From contig JAJNBN010000251.1 in assembly GCA_021156225.1 (NCBI GenBank), forward strand, positions 1 to 11,358: a stretch of DNA of 11,358 nucleotides. The letters are read 5' to 3'. Below are positions 1 through 5,978 of the stretch, piece by piece (position 1 is the stretch's first letter; each line of letters opens with the position of its first letter). The notes beneath the pieces were generated by a model, which saw nothing but the letters and a program-made list of their open reading frames with translations, was not told where the DNA came from and made no database searches. The stretch comes from Verrucomicrobiota bacterium (GTDB lineage: Bacteria; Verrucomicrobiota; Verrucomicrobiia; Limisphaerales; JAEYXS01). The position numbers were made by a program, and so were the translations under genes.

Positions 1-1044
1 CACCATCAGGTCATAGGGCTTGTTGTGATACAGACGTTGTTGCAACCACGATCGGTAATCCCCTCGCGTCAGAATCCCACCGCGGATGGCGGCATCAGCA
101 CTGGCCAGCAGATCCTGCCATAAAGTCGTCCAGTGATAACCATATTCCGATTTGTTCGCCAGCAACTCATCGATCAATCTTTGCCGTTTGTCCGTACGTG
201 TATCCCGCAGGAAACTCTCCGACTCGCTTACCCTCGGAATCACGCCCGTAATGTCCAAATAAACCCGGCGGATGAACGCCACATCATCACATAGTAGCGG
301 AGCGGACACGGCTTGCGGCAGCTTATTCTGCTGCCATTTCGCGATGATGAATTTGTCGATGCCGTTGAACACCGGCCCCGACACACTGGGTAATGCCGGC
401 GCAGGCGGAAGCTGCGTCACCCGCCATTGCCGCCGCGCGAGAAATCTTCTCTCCCCGTCCGCCTCATCACTCAGCAGCGCATCCATCTCCTCCGCTGTCA
501 GTCGTGCTTTCGCCACCGTGTCATGCTTGCGCGGATCAAACTTCTCCCAAGCCGCGCGCTCATTGGCTGTCGCCAGCAACACCTCCGCCGAATCATCCTT
601 CGCTCCCGCTGAAATCCATTGCCGCAACAGGTGCAACCCTTCCGCACTCACCGGCGGATTCCCCTTCGGCATCTGCGGTTTCAATTCCCCCCGGATGTAG
701 CGCACCACTGAACTCTCATCCGGCTTGCCCGGAATGACTCCCGGCCCGTTCTTTTTTCCTGATTTAAGTAGTTCGGCCACCGACCCGACCTGATAATCTC
801 CCTCTGGCTCCGTCGTCCCGTGACACTCCACGCAATAACGCGCCAGCAGCGGTTTGATCTCCCGCGCGTAACTCACCTTTGCCGCCGCCACCGGATCGAT
901 CGGCTGGATCGCGACCGGATGGACCTTGTCCGCCTCCGCACCCTGCACCCAGCCCAGCCCCAACCACAACAACCCCACCAGCCCGCAAACGACTCTTACG
1001 CCCCCGCTTCTGCGACTTGCTATGTTGTTGTGCTCGGCGGACAT
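1..1044 (-). CDS. PSCyt1/DUF1549-type cytochrome c protein, 3' end outside window
   Basis: I translated this frame by hand; it is open for 348 codons and runs off the window at position 1. Residues about 18-38 form a hydrophobic signal segment ending in QGAEA, which points to export. A single haem c site, CVECH (Cys71, Cys74, His75), follows a YAREIKPLLARYC stretch, and PQMPKG holds a likely axial Met125; this is the PSCyt1 cytochrome domain. From about residue 225 the sequence resembles DUF1549 (PSCyt2), with FIRRVYLDITGVIPR and LIDELLANKSEYGYHWTTLW. In this family a C-terminal DUF1553 domain usually follows, so most of the protein is probably missing. The ATG at 1044 shares a base with the esterase stop codon (TGATG), and AGGA lies 3 nt upstream, which suggests translational coupling; the adjacent in-frame ATG at 1047 is possible. 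The function of the family is not settled, but an exported redox role is likely. Confidence 0.9.
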   Translation of the reverse strand, partial: MSAEHNNIASRRSGGVRVVCGLVGLLWLGLGWVQGAEADKVHPVAIQPIDPVAAAKVSYAREIKPLLARYCVECHGTTEPEGDYQVGSVAELLKSGKKNGPGVIPGKPDESSVVRYIRGELKPQMPKGNPPVSAEGLHLLRQWISAGAKDDSAEVLLATANERAAWEKFDPRKHDTVAKARLTAEEMDALLSDEADGERRFLARRQWRVTQLPPAPALPSVSGPVFNGIDKFIIAKWQQNKLPQAVSAPLLCDDVAFIRRVYLDITGVIPRVSESESFLRDTRTDKRQRLIDELLANKSEYGYHWTTLWQDLLASADAAIRGGILTRGDYRSWLQQRLYHNKPYDLMV

Positions 1045-2381
1045 CATTCCTGCTGCTTCTTCTTCACCTTGCGGCCAAAATGGCGGTCGGCAAAATTCAT
1101 ATACTGCTCCCAGTCATACTCCAGTACGTCATGCTTGCCCGTGCGGATGTGGTAGCCGATGAAATCTCCCACTGGCTGGTTTACCTCCGGCATCTCCGTC
1201 ACGCCCAGACCGTCCTTCCTGTAGAGCTGATACACGGGCTCCGCATGCAGCCCGCCGAGAAACTCACCCTTCGGATCCGCCCACTGATCCTCCACTGCAC
1301 TCGCGATGTACACCGGACGTGGGGCCATCAACGCGATCAACTCATGCTGATCCACCGGCATCGCTGCCTCATTGTCATTATACTTCAGGTGATTGTCACA
1401 GAACCAATGCGGGAAAGAGGTATTGATGCGCTTCACCGTCTCGCCAAAGTTCCGCCGCGCCAAGGCCGCCCCACCGCAACCCGAGTTGTTCGAGATCGTG
1501 ATCGCAAATCGTTCATCCGTCGCTCCCGCCCACAATGCCGCCTTGCCCAGTCGCGAATGTCCCAATGCGAGAATCTCCTTGTCGTTGATGTCACCGTCTT
1601 TCTCCAGATAATCCAGCATCCGGCTCATGCCCCACGCCCACGCGCCGATCGCACCCCAATCATCTCCCTTGAACGCTTTGCCCTCTGGATTCATCGCTCC
1701 GCGGATGCCATCCTTCCAGCCATTCTCATGATCCGGCTCGATGTCGCCATAGTAAGCCGTCGCCACCGCATAACCGCGCTCCAAGATCGCTTCATACGGC
1801 CACCGGCTCGCCTGCTTCCCGCGCGAGGCCTCCGTCGCCCGGTTCTTCACCACGCCGAATTCCTTGTTATCCCGCATCCATTTCGTGGATAGCGTGACTC
1901 CCGGATCCGTTGTCGTCGTGTGATTGCCGTAAAAATTCAGACTCACGAACGCCGGTGCTTTGCCCCGCCGTTGATTCGGAACATAGAGCAAAAGATCAAT
2001 CGTCGGTCCGTCCTTCTTGTCCGTCAGATGGATGACCACTTCTTTCCGCGTCGCCAGTCCGTTGAACGCCATCTTGTCCACATTACGGAACTCGTAGCGG
2101 AAAAACTTCGGTTCCGCCGGCATGCGTCCATAGACGTGCTCCTCGAACAACCGCAAAATCTCCAACCGCTGCACCTGCTCCCATTCCTTGCGCTTGGTCA
2201 CCAGCGTGCCGTCCTCTTTCAATAAAGGATTCGGCAGGGTATATTCACCCACCTTGGCCTCATCATAATTGAAACCGGCGGCCTGAGCCTCCGCCTCTTC
2301 GGTAGAGCACACAAACGCGGTCGTCATAGCGGCGAGCATCAAACTGCAAGTGCGACGAAACATGGTCATGCGTCCCAGCAT
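1044..2381 (-). CDS. Secreted CE15-like esterase (probable glucuronoyl esterase)
   Basis: An exported alpha/beta hydrolase, 445 residues from the chosen start. The signal peptide has an FRR n-region, a hydrophobic CSLMLAAMTTAFV core and a likely cut after AEAQA. The nucleophile elbow is GHSRLGKAALWAGA with Ser276. It is followed by SNNSGCGGAALARR, FPHWFCDN, LMAPRPVYIASAVEDQWADP (candidate acid residue) and GYHIRTGKHD (candidate catalytic His417). This order matches bacterial carbohydrate esterase family 15, whose members cleave 4-O-methyl-glucuronoyl esters joining glucuronoxylan to lignin; many database entries call such proteins acetylxylan esterases. Substrate is inferred, not shown. The frame is open up to 2486, but the extra N-terminus is not signal-like. 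The ATG at 2381 has a G-rich GGA 6 nt upstream; ATGs at 2369 and 2363 are alternatives. It is the first gene of an operon with the cytochrome protein. Confidence 0.88.
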   Translation of the reverse strand: MLGRMTMFRRTCSLMLAAMTTAFVCSTEEAEAQAAGFNYDEAKVGEYTLPNPLLKEDGTLVTKRKEWEQVQRLEILRLFEEHVYGRMPAEPKFFRYEFRNVDKMAFNGLATRKEVVIHLTDKKDGPTIDLLLYVPNQRRGKAPAFVSLNFYGNHTTTTDPGVTLSTKWMRDNKEFGVVKNRATEASRGKQASRWPYEAILERGYAVATAYYGDIEPDHENGWKDGIRGAMNPEGKAFKGDDWGAIGAWAWGMSRMLDYLEKDGDINDKEILALGHSRLGKAALWAGATDERFAITISNNSGCGGAALARRNFGETVKRINTSFPHWFCDNHLKYNDNEAAMPVDQHELIALMAPRPVYIASAVEDQWADPKGEFLGGLHAEPVYQLYRKDGLGVTEMPEVNQPVGDFIGYHIRTGKHDVLEYDWEQYMNFADRHFGRKVKKKQQE

Positions 2382-2490
2382 AGTGCATCCCCCCGCCGCC
2401 CCGCAAGAACGCGCACGCGGCAACTCTGCCTCTTCCATCACCCCATCCATTTCTATCCGCACCTCATCTGTCATACCTCGCAACATACTA

Positions 2491-2523
2491 GGGGGCCTAG
2501 GACATCCGCTGTCCTAGGTCCCC
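2491..2523. promoter_or_regulatory. Strong hairpin upstream of the esterase operon
   Basis: The arms 2496-2504 (CCTAGGACA) and 2510-2518 (TGTCCTAGG) pair perfectly around the loop TCCGC. One G-T pair and four more G-C pairs extend the stem to 14 bp. On the plus strand TTTT follows directly, so it resembles a rho-independent terminator, but no plus-strand gene ends here. On the minus strand it would sit in the 5' leader of the esterase mRNA, about 110 nt before the start codon. It could be a leader structure, an operator or a stray repeat. Confidence 0.6.
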
Positions 2524-2537
2524 TTTTCTCGAAAAAT

Positions 2538-2567
2538 ATTTTATTTTTGCAACCCATTCCAAATCAA
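2538..2567 (-). promoter_or_regulatory. Candidate sigma70-like promoter for the esterase operon
   Basis: Read on the minus strand, TTGATT (2567-2562) and TAAAAT (2543-2538) are separated by 18 nt in an AT-rich patch. Transcription would begin near 2530, just before the strong hairpin, which would then lie at the very 5' end of the message. AT-rich DNA often gives chance matches, so this is weak. Confidence 0.3.
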
Positions 2568-2659
2568 CATGTTGAACACTAAACCACCCTAAAATCCCTA
2601 AAAACTCCTTTCTTGTTTCATTCATTTGTCCCCTTTCGGGGGAATTTTCTCCATCTTTG

Positions 2660-2687
2660 GATGTTGAGCGTTGGAAGTTGAACGTTT
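2660..2687 (+). repeat. Heptanucleotide repeat run, copy A (4 units)
   Basis: Four consecutive 7-mers read GATGTTG, AGCGTTG, GAAGTTG and AACGTTT, so the GTT core recurs every 7 nt; TCCTCC follows. A second run with the same period and the same TTTCCTCC end lies at 7109-7143. This suggests one dispersed repeat family. Confidence 0.6.
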
Positions 2688-2748
2688 TCCTCCCCTCCTC
2701 TCCGTTCCCTCTGCTTCCTCCCGTTCAAAAAACCTTTCTAATCCACCT

Positions 2749-2770
2749 CGGCACTTGTACATAAGTGCCG
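2749..2770. promoter_or_regulatory. Perfect 8-bp inverted repeat, possible operator
   Basis: CGGCACTT (2749-2756) and AAGTGCCG (2763-2770) flank GTACAT, about 160 nt before the zinc-ribbon gene. It could be a protein-binding site or a short hairpin. ATGTTTT follows, which is too poor a U-tract for a clear terminator. Confidence 0.4.
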
Positions 2771-2930
2771 ATGTTTTCTACCAATTCCCTCCTTTTCCAC
2801 CCCCCCAACCAGCCAACCACCCCGTCACCACCCACCCCCCTTTCCTCACCCGCTTTGAGTCACACCCCGTATTATGGCTTATCCTAATTTTCCCCTTCAT
2901 ACTTCATCCTTCATAAATCATACTTTCCCC

Positions 2931-3200
2931 ATGGCCCCCGAGACCTGCCCCAACTGTGGCGAAGATGTCCCGCCGAACGCCAAGGCCTGCCCGGAGTGCG
3001 GCGCCGACGAATCCACCGGCTGGTCCGAGACCGCCTACGCCAGCAATCTGGACCTCCCCCTCTCCGACGAAGAATTCGACTACGAAGAATTTAAGAAACG
3101 CGAATTCGGCACCCCCTCCCGTCCCAACGGCATCGCCTGGTATTGGTGGGCCACCGCCGTCCTCCTCCTGCTCGCCATCCTGATCTTCTTCCTGCGTTGA
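2931..3200 (+). CDS. Small zinc-ribbon protein with C-terminal membrane helix
   Basis: A protein of 89 residues. The N-terminus carries two CPxCG knuckles, CPNCG (Cys6, Cys9) and CPECG (Cys20, Cys23), which form a treble-clef or rubredoxin-like zinc ribbon. A long acidic linker follows (DLPLSDEEFDYEEF), then a short basic patch, a WYWW interface and one hydrophobic helix ending FFLR at the very C-terminus. The layout suggests a tail-anchored protein with the zinc ribbon in the cytoplasm. Similar short proteins occur in Verrucomicrobiota, to my recollection, without known function. The frame is open from an ATG at 2874, but the added 19 residues are not protein-like and the ribbon normally lies near the N-terminus, so I chose 2931. 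Neither start has a clear Shine-Dalgarno site. It is convergent with the aldo/keto reductase. Confidence 0.8.
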   Translation: MAPETCPNCGEDVPPNAKACPECGADESTGWSETAYASNLDLPLSDEEFDYEEFKKREFGTPSRPNGIAWYWWATAVLLLLAILIFFLR

Positions 3201-3239
3201 GGTTTCATTTCTGACTACTCTTTCGGAGAACCTCACCCT

Positions 3240-3342
3240 GAACGCCAACGGCGTTCCGTCTCAAAGCCCAAGGTTGTTCCGCCTTTTGCGGAACTACCTT
3301 GGGTAGAACGTCCTTAACCACGCTACCCCAACGGGGTTGCGT
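3240..3342. repeat. Three-hairpin intergenic element
   Basis: Three stem-loops follow one another between convergent genes. The first, 3240-3256, has a 7-bp stem (GAACGCC/GGCGTTC) with loop AAC. The second, 3267-3303, has a 16-bp stem with one mismatch and loop CTTTT. The third, 3320-3342, has a 10-bp stem with one mismatch and loop AAC. The first and third share a CC-AAC-GG tip. Mismatched long arms suggest an old dispersed repeat. It may also end transcription from both sides, though no U-tract marks a classic terminator. Confidence 0.7.
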
Positions 3343-3360
3343 CATTCCTGATATTCAAAC

Positions 3361-4392
3361 TCACACCAGCGCCGGATTCCGCTCCACAAATTTCTGCTGA
3401 TGGAAATACGGATACGCCGCCGTCGTCACACTCGCCACATCCAACCGCACCACCTGCTCCTTCGTCAGATTCCATCCTACCGCGCCGAGGTTCTGCCGTA
3501 ACTGCTCTTCATTCCGCGCCCCGATCACCACCGTGGAAACCGTCGGCCGCTGCAACAACCAGTTCAACGCGATCTGCGGCACCGTCTTGCCCGTCTCCTT
3601 TGCCAATTCATCCAATACATCCACCACCCGATACAACAATTCCTCGTCCACCGGCGGCCCGAAATCAATCGACGCCTGCGAATTCAAACGGCTCGTCTCC
3701 GGCATCGGCTGCCCACGCCGAATCTTTCCCGTGAGCCGTCCCCAGCCCAGCGGACTCCACACCACCGCCCCGACCTTTTGATCCGCCGCCAACGGCATCA
3801 GCTCCCATTCATAACTGCGCCCCACCAGCGAGTAATACGCCTGATGCGCCACATACCGCGCATACCCATACTTCTCCGCCACCGCCAGCGACTTCATCAA
3901 TTGCCACCCCGAGAAATTCGAGCAACCCACGTAACGGATCTTCCCCGCCCGCACCAGATCATCCAGCGTGCTCAACGTCTCCTCCACCGGCGTCATCGCA
4001 TCGAACCCGTGCAATTGAAACAGATCGAGATAATCCGTCCCCAACCGCTTCAAGCTCGCCTCCACCGACCGGATCAGATGAAACCGCGATGAACCCACAT
4101 CATTCGGCCCGTCCCCCAAACGAAACGTCGCCTTCGTCGAGATCAACACCTGGTCACGCCGCCCCTTGATCGCCCCGCCCAACACCTCTTCCGCCTGCCC
4201 ACCCGAATACACATCCGCGCTATCAAACATCGTGAGACCAGCCTCCAAACAGATGTCCACCAACCGCGTCGCATCCGCCACATCACTATTCCCCCAAGAG
4301 GAAAACAATGGTCCCTTACCCCCAAACGTTCCCGTGCCCAGCGTCAAAACCGGCACTTTAAAACCCGAACCGCCAAGATGTCTGTATTCCAT
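3361..4392 (-). CDS. Aldo/keto reductase
   Basis: A cytoplasmic NADPH-dependent oxidoreductase of the AKR superfamily, 343 residues with a (beta/alpha)8 barrel. The catalytic tetrad is visible: Asp57 and Tyr62 in FDSADVY, Lys87 in ISTKATF and His128 in LFQLHGFD. The cofactor region includes GCSNFSGWQ, VWSPLGWGRLTGK and VIGARNEEQLRQNL near the C-terminus. The real substrate cannot be told from sequence; the family reduces aldehydes and ketones. The ATG at 4392 gives the usual MEYRHLGGSGFKVPVLTLGTG N-terminus; an upstream in-frame ATG at 4473 would add 27 residues that do not fit. No strong Shine-Dalgarno site precedes it. It lies 180 bp downstream of the flavin monooxygenase on the same strand, with a dispersed repeat and a possible separate control region between them. 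Confidence 0.93.
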   Translation of the reverse strand: MEYRHLGGSGFKVPVLTLGTGTFGGKGPLFSSWGNSDVADATRLVDICLEAGLTMFDSADVYSGGQAEEVLGGAIKGRRDQVLISTKATFRLGDGPNDVGSSRFHLIRSVEASLKRLGTDYLDLFQLHGFDAMTPVEETLSTLDDLVRAGKIRYVGCSNFSGWQLMKSLAVAEKYGYARYVAHQAYYSLVGRSYEWELMPLAADQKVGAVVWSPLGWGRLTGKIRRGQPMPETSRLNSQASIDFGPPVDEELLYRVVDVLDELAKETGKTVPQIALNWLLQRPTVSTVVIGARNEEQLRQNLGAVGWNLTKEQVVRLDVASVTTAAYPYFHQQKFVERNPALV

Positions 4393-4463
4393 AAATGCAG
4401 GTATGTTTGCTGTGTGATTATTAAAATGTTTCCCGCCAAATCGCCCGCCGCAACCCATCGCCC

Positions 4464-4500
4464 GTGCTGACACCGTAAATCGACACGAACAGCACCGTAA
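4464..4500. promoter_or_regulatory. Possible control region of the aldo/keto reductase gene
   Basis: CGTAAATCGA at 4474-4483 is identical to ten bases of the upstream-gene operator at 5532-5541. It lies inside a GTGCTG...CAGCAC inverted repeat (4464-4469 and 4490-4495). CACCGTAA also occurs twice, at 4471-4478 and 4493-4500, 22 bp apart. The other palindrome half does not match, so this is at most a half-site. Confidence 0.3.
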
Positions 4501-4510
4501 CGCCCCACCA

Positions 4511-4556
4511 CCCTCGCCCCTCGGAGGGGAGAGGGCCGGGGTGAGGGGTGCCCGCC
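4511..4556. repeat. GC-rich dispersed repeat, intact copy
   Basis: This starts CCCTCGCCCCTCGGAGGGGA and ends GGGCCGGGGTGAGGGGTGCC followed by CGCC. The halves can fold back on each other (CCCTCGCCCC with GGGGTGAGGG, allowing a G-T pair). The same left and right blocks recur at 6974-7103, where 86 nt separate them. It resembles widespread REP-like intergenic repeats. It sits between the monooxygenase stop and the aldo/keto reductase. Confidence 0.75.
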
Positions 4557-4572
4557 TTCTTTCGACTGTCCC

Positions 4573-5523
4573 TTACTTCAGAAAACTATCCGCCACTATC
4601 TCATACGACCGCAGCCTGTCCTCATGCCGGTAAAACTCCGAATGCAACATCACCTCATCCGCCCCCGTCCGCTCGATGAACGCCCGCAACTTCCGCTCCA
4701 CCGTTTCCGGCCCGCCGATGATCGCCGCGCCGAAATGCTCCGCCACCATCTGCCGCTCCGCCTCGTTCCATAGTCCATCCATGCTCCCCACCGGCGGCGG
4801 AATGTATATCGGCTGCCCTCGCCGCAACTTCAGCACCCGCTGATAAGCCGACGTCGCCAAATGCTGCGCCTCTGCATCCGTCTCCGCCGCGAGCACCGGC
4901 AACCCTATCATCGCGTACGGCTTCGTTAAATGCACCGACGGCTCAAATTTGCTGCGATACAGCTCCAGCGCATCCATCATCATCGCGGGAGCAAATTGAC
5001 TCGCGAACGCGAACGGCAACCCCAACACCGCCGCCAGATGCGCGCTGAACGTGCTCGAGCCCAGCAACCATACCGGCACATTCGAACCCCCACCCGGCAC
5101 CGCTTGCAACCGTTGCCCTGGCGCCACCGGCCCCAAGAACCGTAACAACTCCTGCACCTGCTCCGGAAACCTATCTCCTGCGGAAGGATCACGCCCGATC
5201 GCCCGTGCTGCGATCTGATCCGACCCCGGCGCGCGCCCCAATCCCAGATCGATCCGCCCCGGATACAATGCCTCCAACGTGCCAAAATGTTCCGCGATGA
5301 TCAGCGCCGCGTGGTTCGGCAACATGATCCCGCCTGAACCCACCCGCAACGTCTTCGTGCCACCCGCCACATGCCCGATGAGCACCGACGTCGCCGCACT
5401 CGCGATGCCCGCCATGTTATGATGCTCTGCCAGCCAAAACCGCTTGTAGCCCAGCCGCTCCACGTGCTGCGCCAGGCTCATCGTGTTCCGAAAACTCTCC
5501 GCCACACTCCCTCCTCCGAACAC
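4573..5523 (-). CDS. YhbW-like luciferase-family flavin monooxygenase
   Basis: A cytoplasmic FMN-dependent LLM-class oxidoreductase, 316 residues from the GTG at 5523. Signature stretches WLAEHHNM, GIASAATSVLIG, VGSGGIMLPNHAALIIAE, YPGRIDLGLGRAPGSDQ, PVWLLGSSTFSAHLAA and LPFAFASQFAP match E. coli YhbW as I remember it; substrate is unknown. The N-terminus is uncertain. GTG at 5505 has GGAGGAGGG just upstream. Yet a perfect AGGAGGTGA lies at 5557-5549, and the frame stays open through it, reading ELSSIYVEQ before GTG 5523, which resembles the missing first beta strand; only an ATT at 5538 could start there. The gene is divergent from the ArsR gene, and an 18-bp palindrome at 5526-5543 overlaps its 5' end, so repression by that regulator is likely. 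Confidence 0.9.
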   Translation of the reverse strand: MFGGGSVAESFRNTMSLAQHVERLGYKRFWLAEHHNMAGIASAATSVLIGHVAGGTKTLRVGSGGIMLPNHAALIIAEHFGTLEALYPGRIDLGLGRAPGSDQIAARAIGRDPSAGDRFPEQVQELLRFLGPVAPGQRLQAVPGGGSNVPVWLLGSSTFSAHLAAVLGLPFAFASQFAPAMMMDALELYRSKFEPSVHLTKPYAMIGLPVLAAETDAEAQHLATSAYQRVLKLRRGQPIYIPPPVGSMDGLWNEAERQMVAEHFGAAIIGGPETVERKLRAFIERTGADEVMLHSEFYRHEDRLRSYEIVADSFLK

Positions 5524-5525
5524 TT

Positions 5526-5543
5526 GTTCGACGTAAATCGAAC
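5526..5543. promoter_or_regulatory. Operator A, 18-bp palindrome
   Basis: GTTCGACGTAAATCGAAC, with half-sites GTTCGA and TCGAAC, lies between the strong Shine-Dalgarno site and the GTG start of the monooxygenase gene. It matches operator B at 13 of 18 positions including both half-sites almost entirely. A winged-helix dimer such as the adjacent ArsR protein is the natural binder. Binding here would block early elongation or the leader of the monooxygenase message. Confidence 0.7.
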
Positions 5544-5547
5544 TTAA

Positions 5548-5577
5548 TTCACCTCCTGCCGTTCGTCAAAATATAAT
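5548..5577 (+). promoter_or_regulatory. Sigma70-like promoter of the ArsR-family gene
   Basis: TTCACC (5548-5553) and a consensus TATAAT (5572-5577) are 18 nt apart. Transcription would start near 5584, inside operator B, with a leader of about 20 nt before the ATG at 5604. The site is well placed for autorepression. Confidence 0.5.
5549..5557 (-). promoter_or_regulatory. Perfect Shine-Dalgarno site without a usual start codon
   Basis: On the minus strand AGGAGGTGA (5557-5549) is an ideal ribosome binding site, yet no ATG, GTG or TTG follows at 5-12 nt in the monooxygenase frame. An ATT at 5538 is in frame. The site implies that translation initiated here, at least in an ancestor. Confidence 0.55.
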
Positions 5578-5593
5578 TCGACGATTGTCGAAC
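5576..5593. promoter_or_regulatory. Operator B, 18-bp palindrome
   Basis: ATTCGACGATTGTCGAAC contains the perfect palindrome TTCGAC-AATC-type arms TTCGAC and GTCGAA. It starts within the -10 box and covers the predicted transcription start of the ArsR-family gene, the classic place for repression. It is 50 bp from operator A, close to five helical turns, so two bound dimers would lie on the same face of the DNA. Confidence 0.72.
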
Positions 5594-5603
5594 TATCTTA
5601 ACC

Positions 5604-5927
5604 ATGCGATGTTATCCCGCAGTGAAGACCTATTCCCATCCGGCGATGGCTGACATCGAGTTGGCCGCCGTCATGCAAGCGCTCTCCGACCCTTGCCGCC
5701 TTGCCATCGTGCAAGAGCTGCTGAAGGCCGAAGGCCGCGCGCTGGCCTGCAACGAAGTCCCCCTAAAAATCTCGAAAGCCACCCGCTCTCACCATTTCGA
5801 AGTCCTGCGCGATGCCGGCCTCATCTCCACCAAAGTGGTAGGCACCAAGTGCATGACCTCCTTGCGCACGACCGAACTGAACAAATACTTCCCCGGCCTC
5901 CTAAAGCTCATTGCCAGCCGCGCCTGA
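5604..5927 (+). CDS. ArsR-family winged-helix transcriptional repressor
   Basis: A protein of 107 residues with the ArsR/SmtB-like fold. ALSDPCRLAIVQELL (residues 26-40) is the typical start of the domain; ISKATRSHHFEVLRDAGLI (56-74) is the recognition helix and turn; the wing follows at STKVVGTKCMTSLR; a PGLLKLIAS dimerisation helix ends it. There is no ELCVCDL metal motif, so it is not a standard arsenic or cadmium sensor. Cysteines 3, 31, 49 and 83 could allow redox or electrophile sensing, but this is speculation. It is divergent from the monooxygenase gene, with two palindromes between them, which makes it the likely autoregulator of both. ATG 5604 lacks a Shine-Dalgarno site; ATG 5646 and GTG 5622 are alternatives. 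It lies 51 bp before the LysM gene. Confidence 0.92.
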   Translation: MRCYPAVKTYSHPAMADIELAAVMQALSDPCRLAIVQELLKAEGRALACNEVPLKISKATRSHHFEVLRDAGLISTKVVGTKCMTSLRTTELNKYFPGLLKLIASRA

Positions 5928-5978
5928 TTCAGTGACAGTCAGCGCCCAAGGGACATTTCCAGACCGTATCCCGGAAGC

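Larger units (their letters stand above)
2568..2930. other. Gene-free, pyrimidine-rich gap with short repeats
   Basis: I see no convincing gene. The plus strand is strongly C/T-rich from about 2680 to 2870. It contains a run of 7-nt repeats at 2660-2687 and a perfect palindrome at 2749-2770, both listed separately, and a small CCCC-TTTC-GGGG hairpin at 2630-2641. An 81-codon open frame at 2671-2916 is proline-rich, has no protein-like pattern and looks like a product of the biased composition. Confidence 0.6.

Noticed and set aside
272..737. Overlapping plus-strand frames opposite the cytochrome protein
   Set aside because: The minus-strand frame is open to the window edge and has the CVECH and DUF1549 motifs; these are shadows.
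879..1892. A 337-codon open frame on the plus strand opposite the esterase gene
   Set aside because: Arg/His/Pro-rich low-information translation, explained by the codon pattern of the minus-strand esterase.
2491..2523. Calling the hairpin a terminator of a plus-strand gene
   Set aside because: The shape and T-run fit, but no plus-strand gene precedes it; the upstream DNA is the minus-strand esterase gene.
5920..5945. A terminator after the ArsR-family gene
   Set aside because: GCGCCTGA and TCAGCGC pair only with a bulge, and no U-tract follows.
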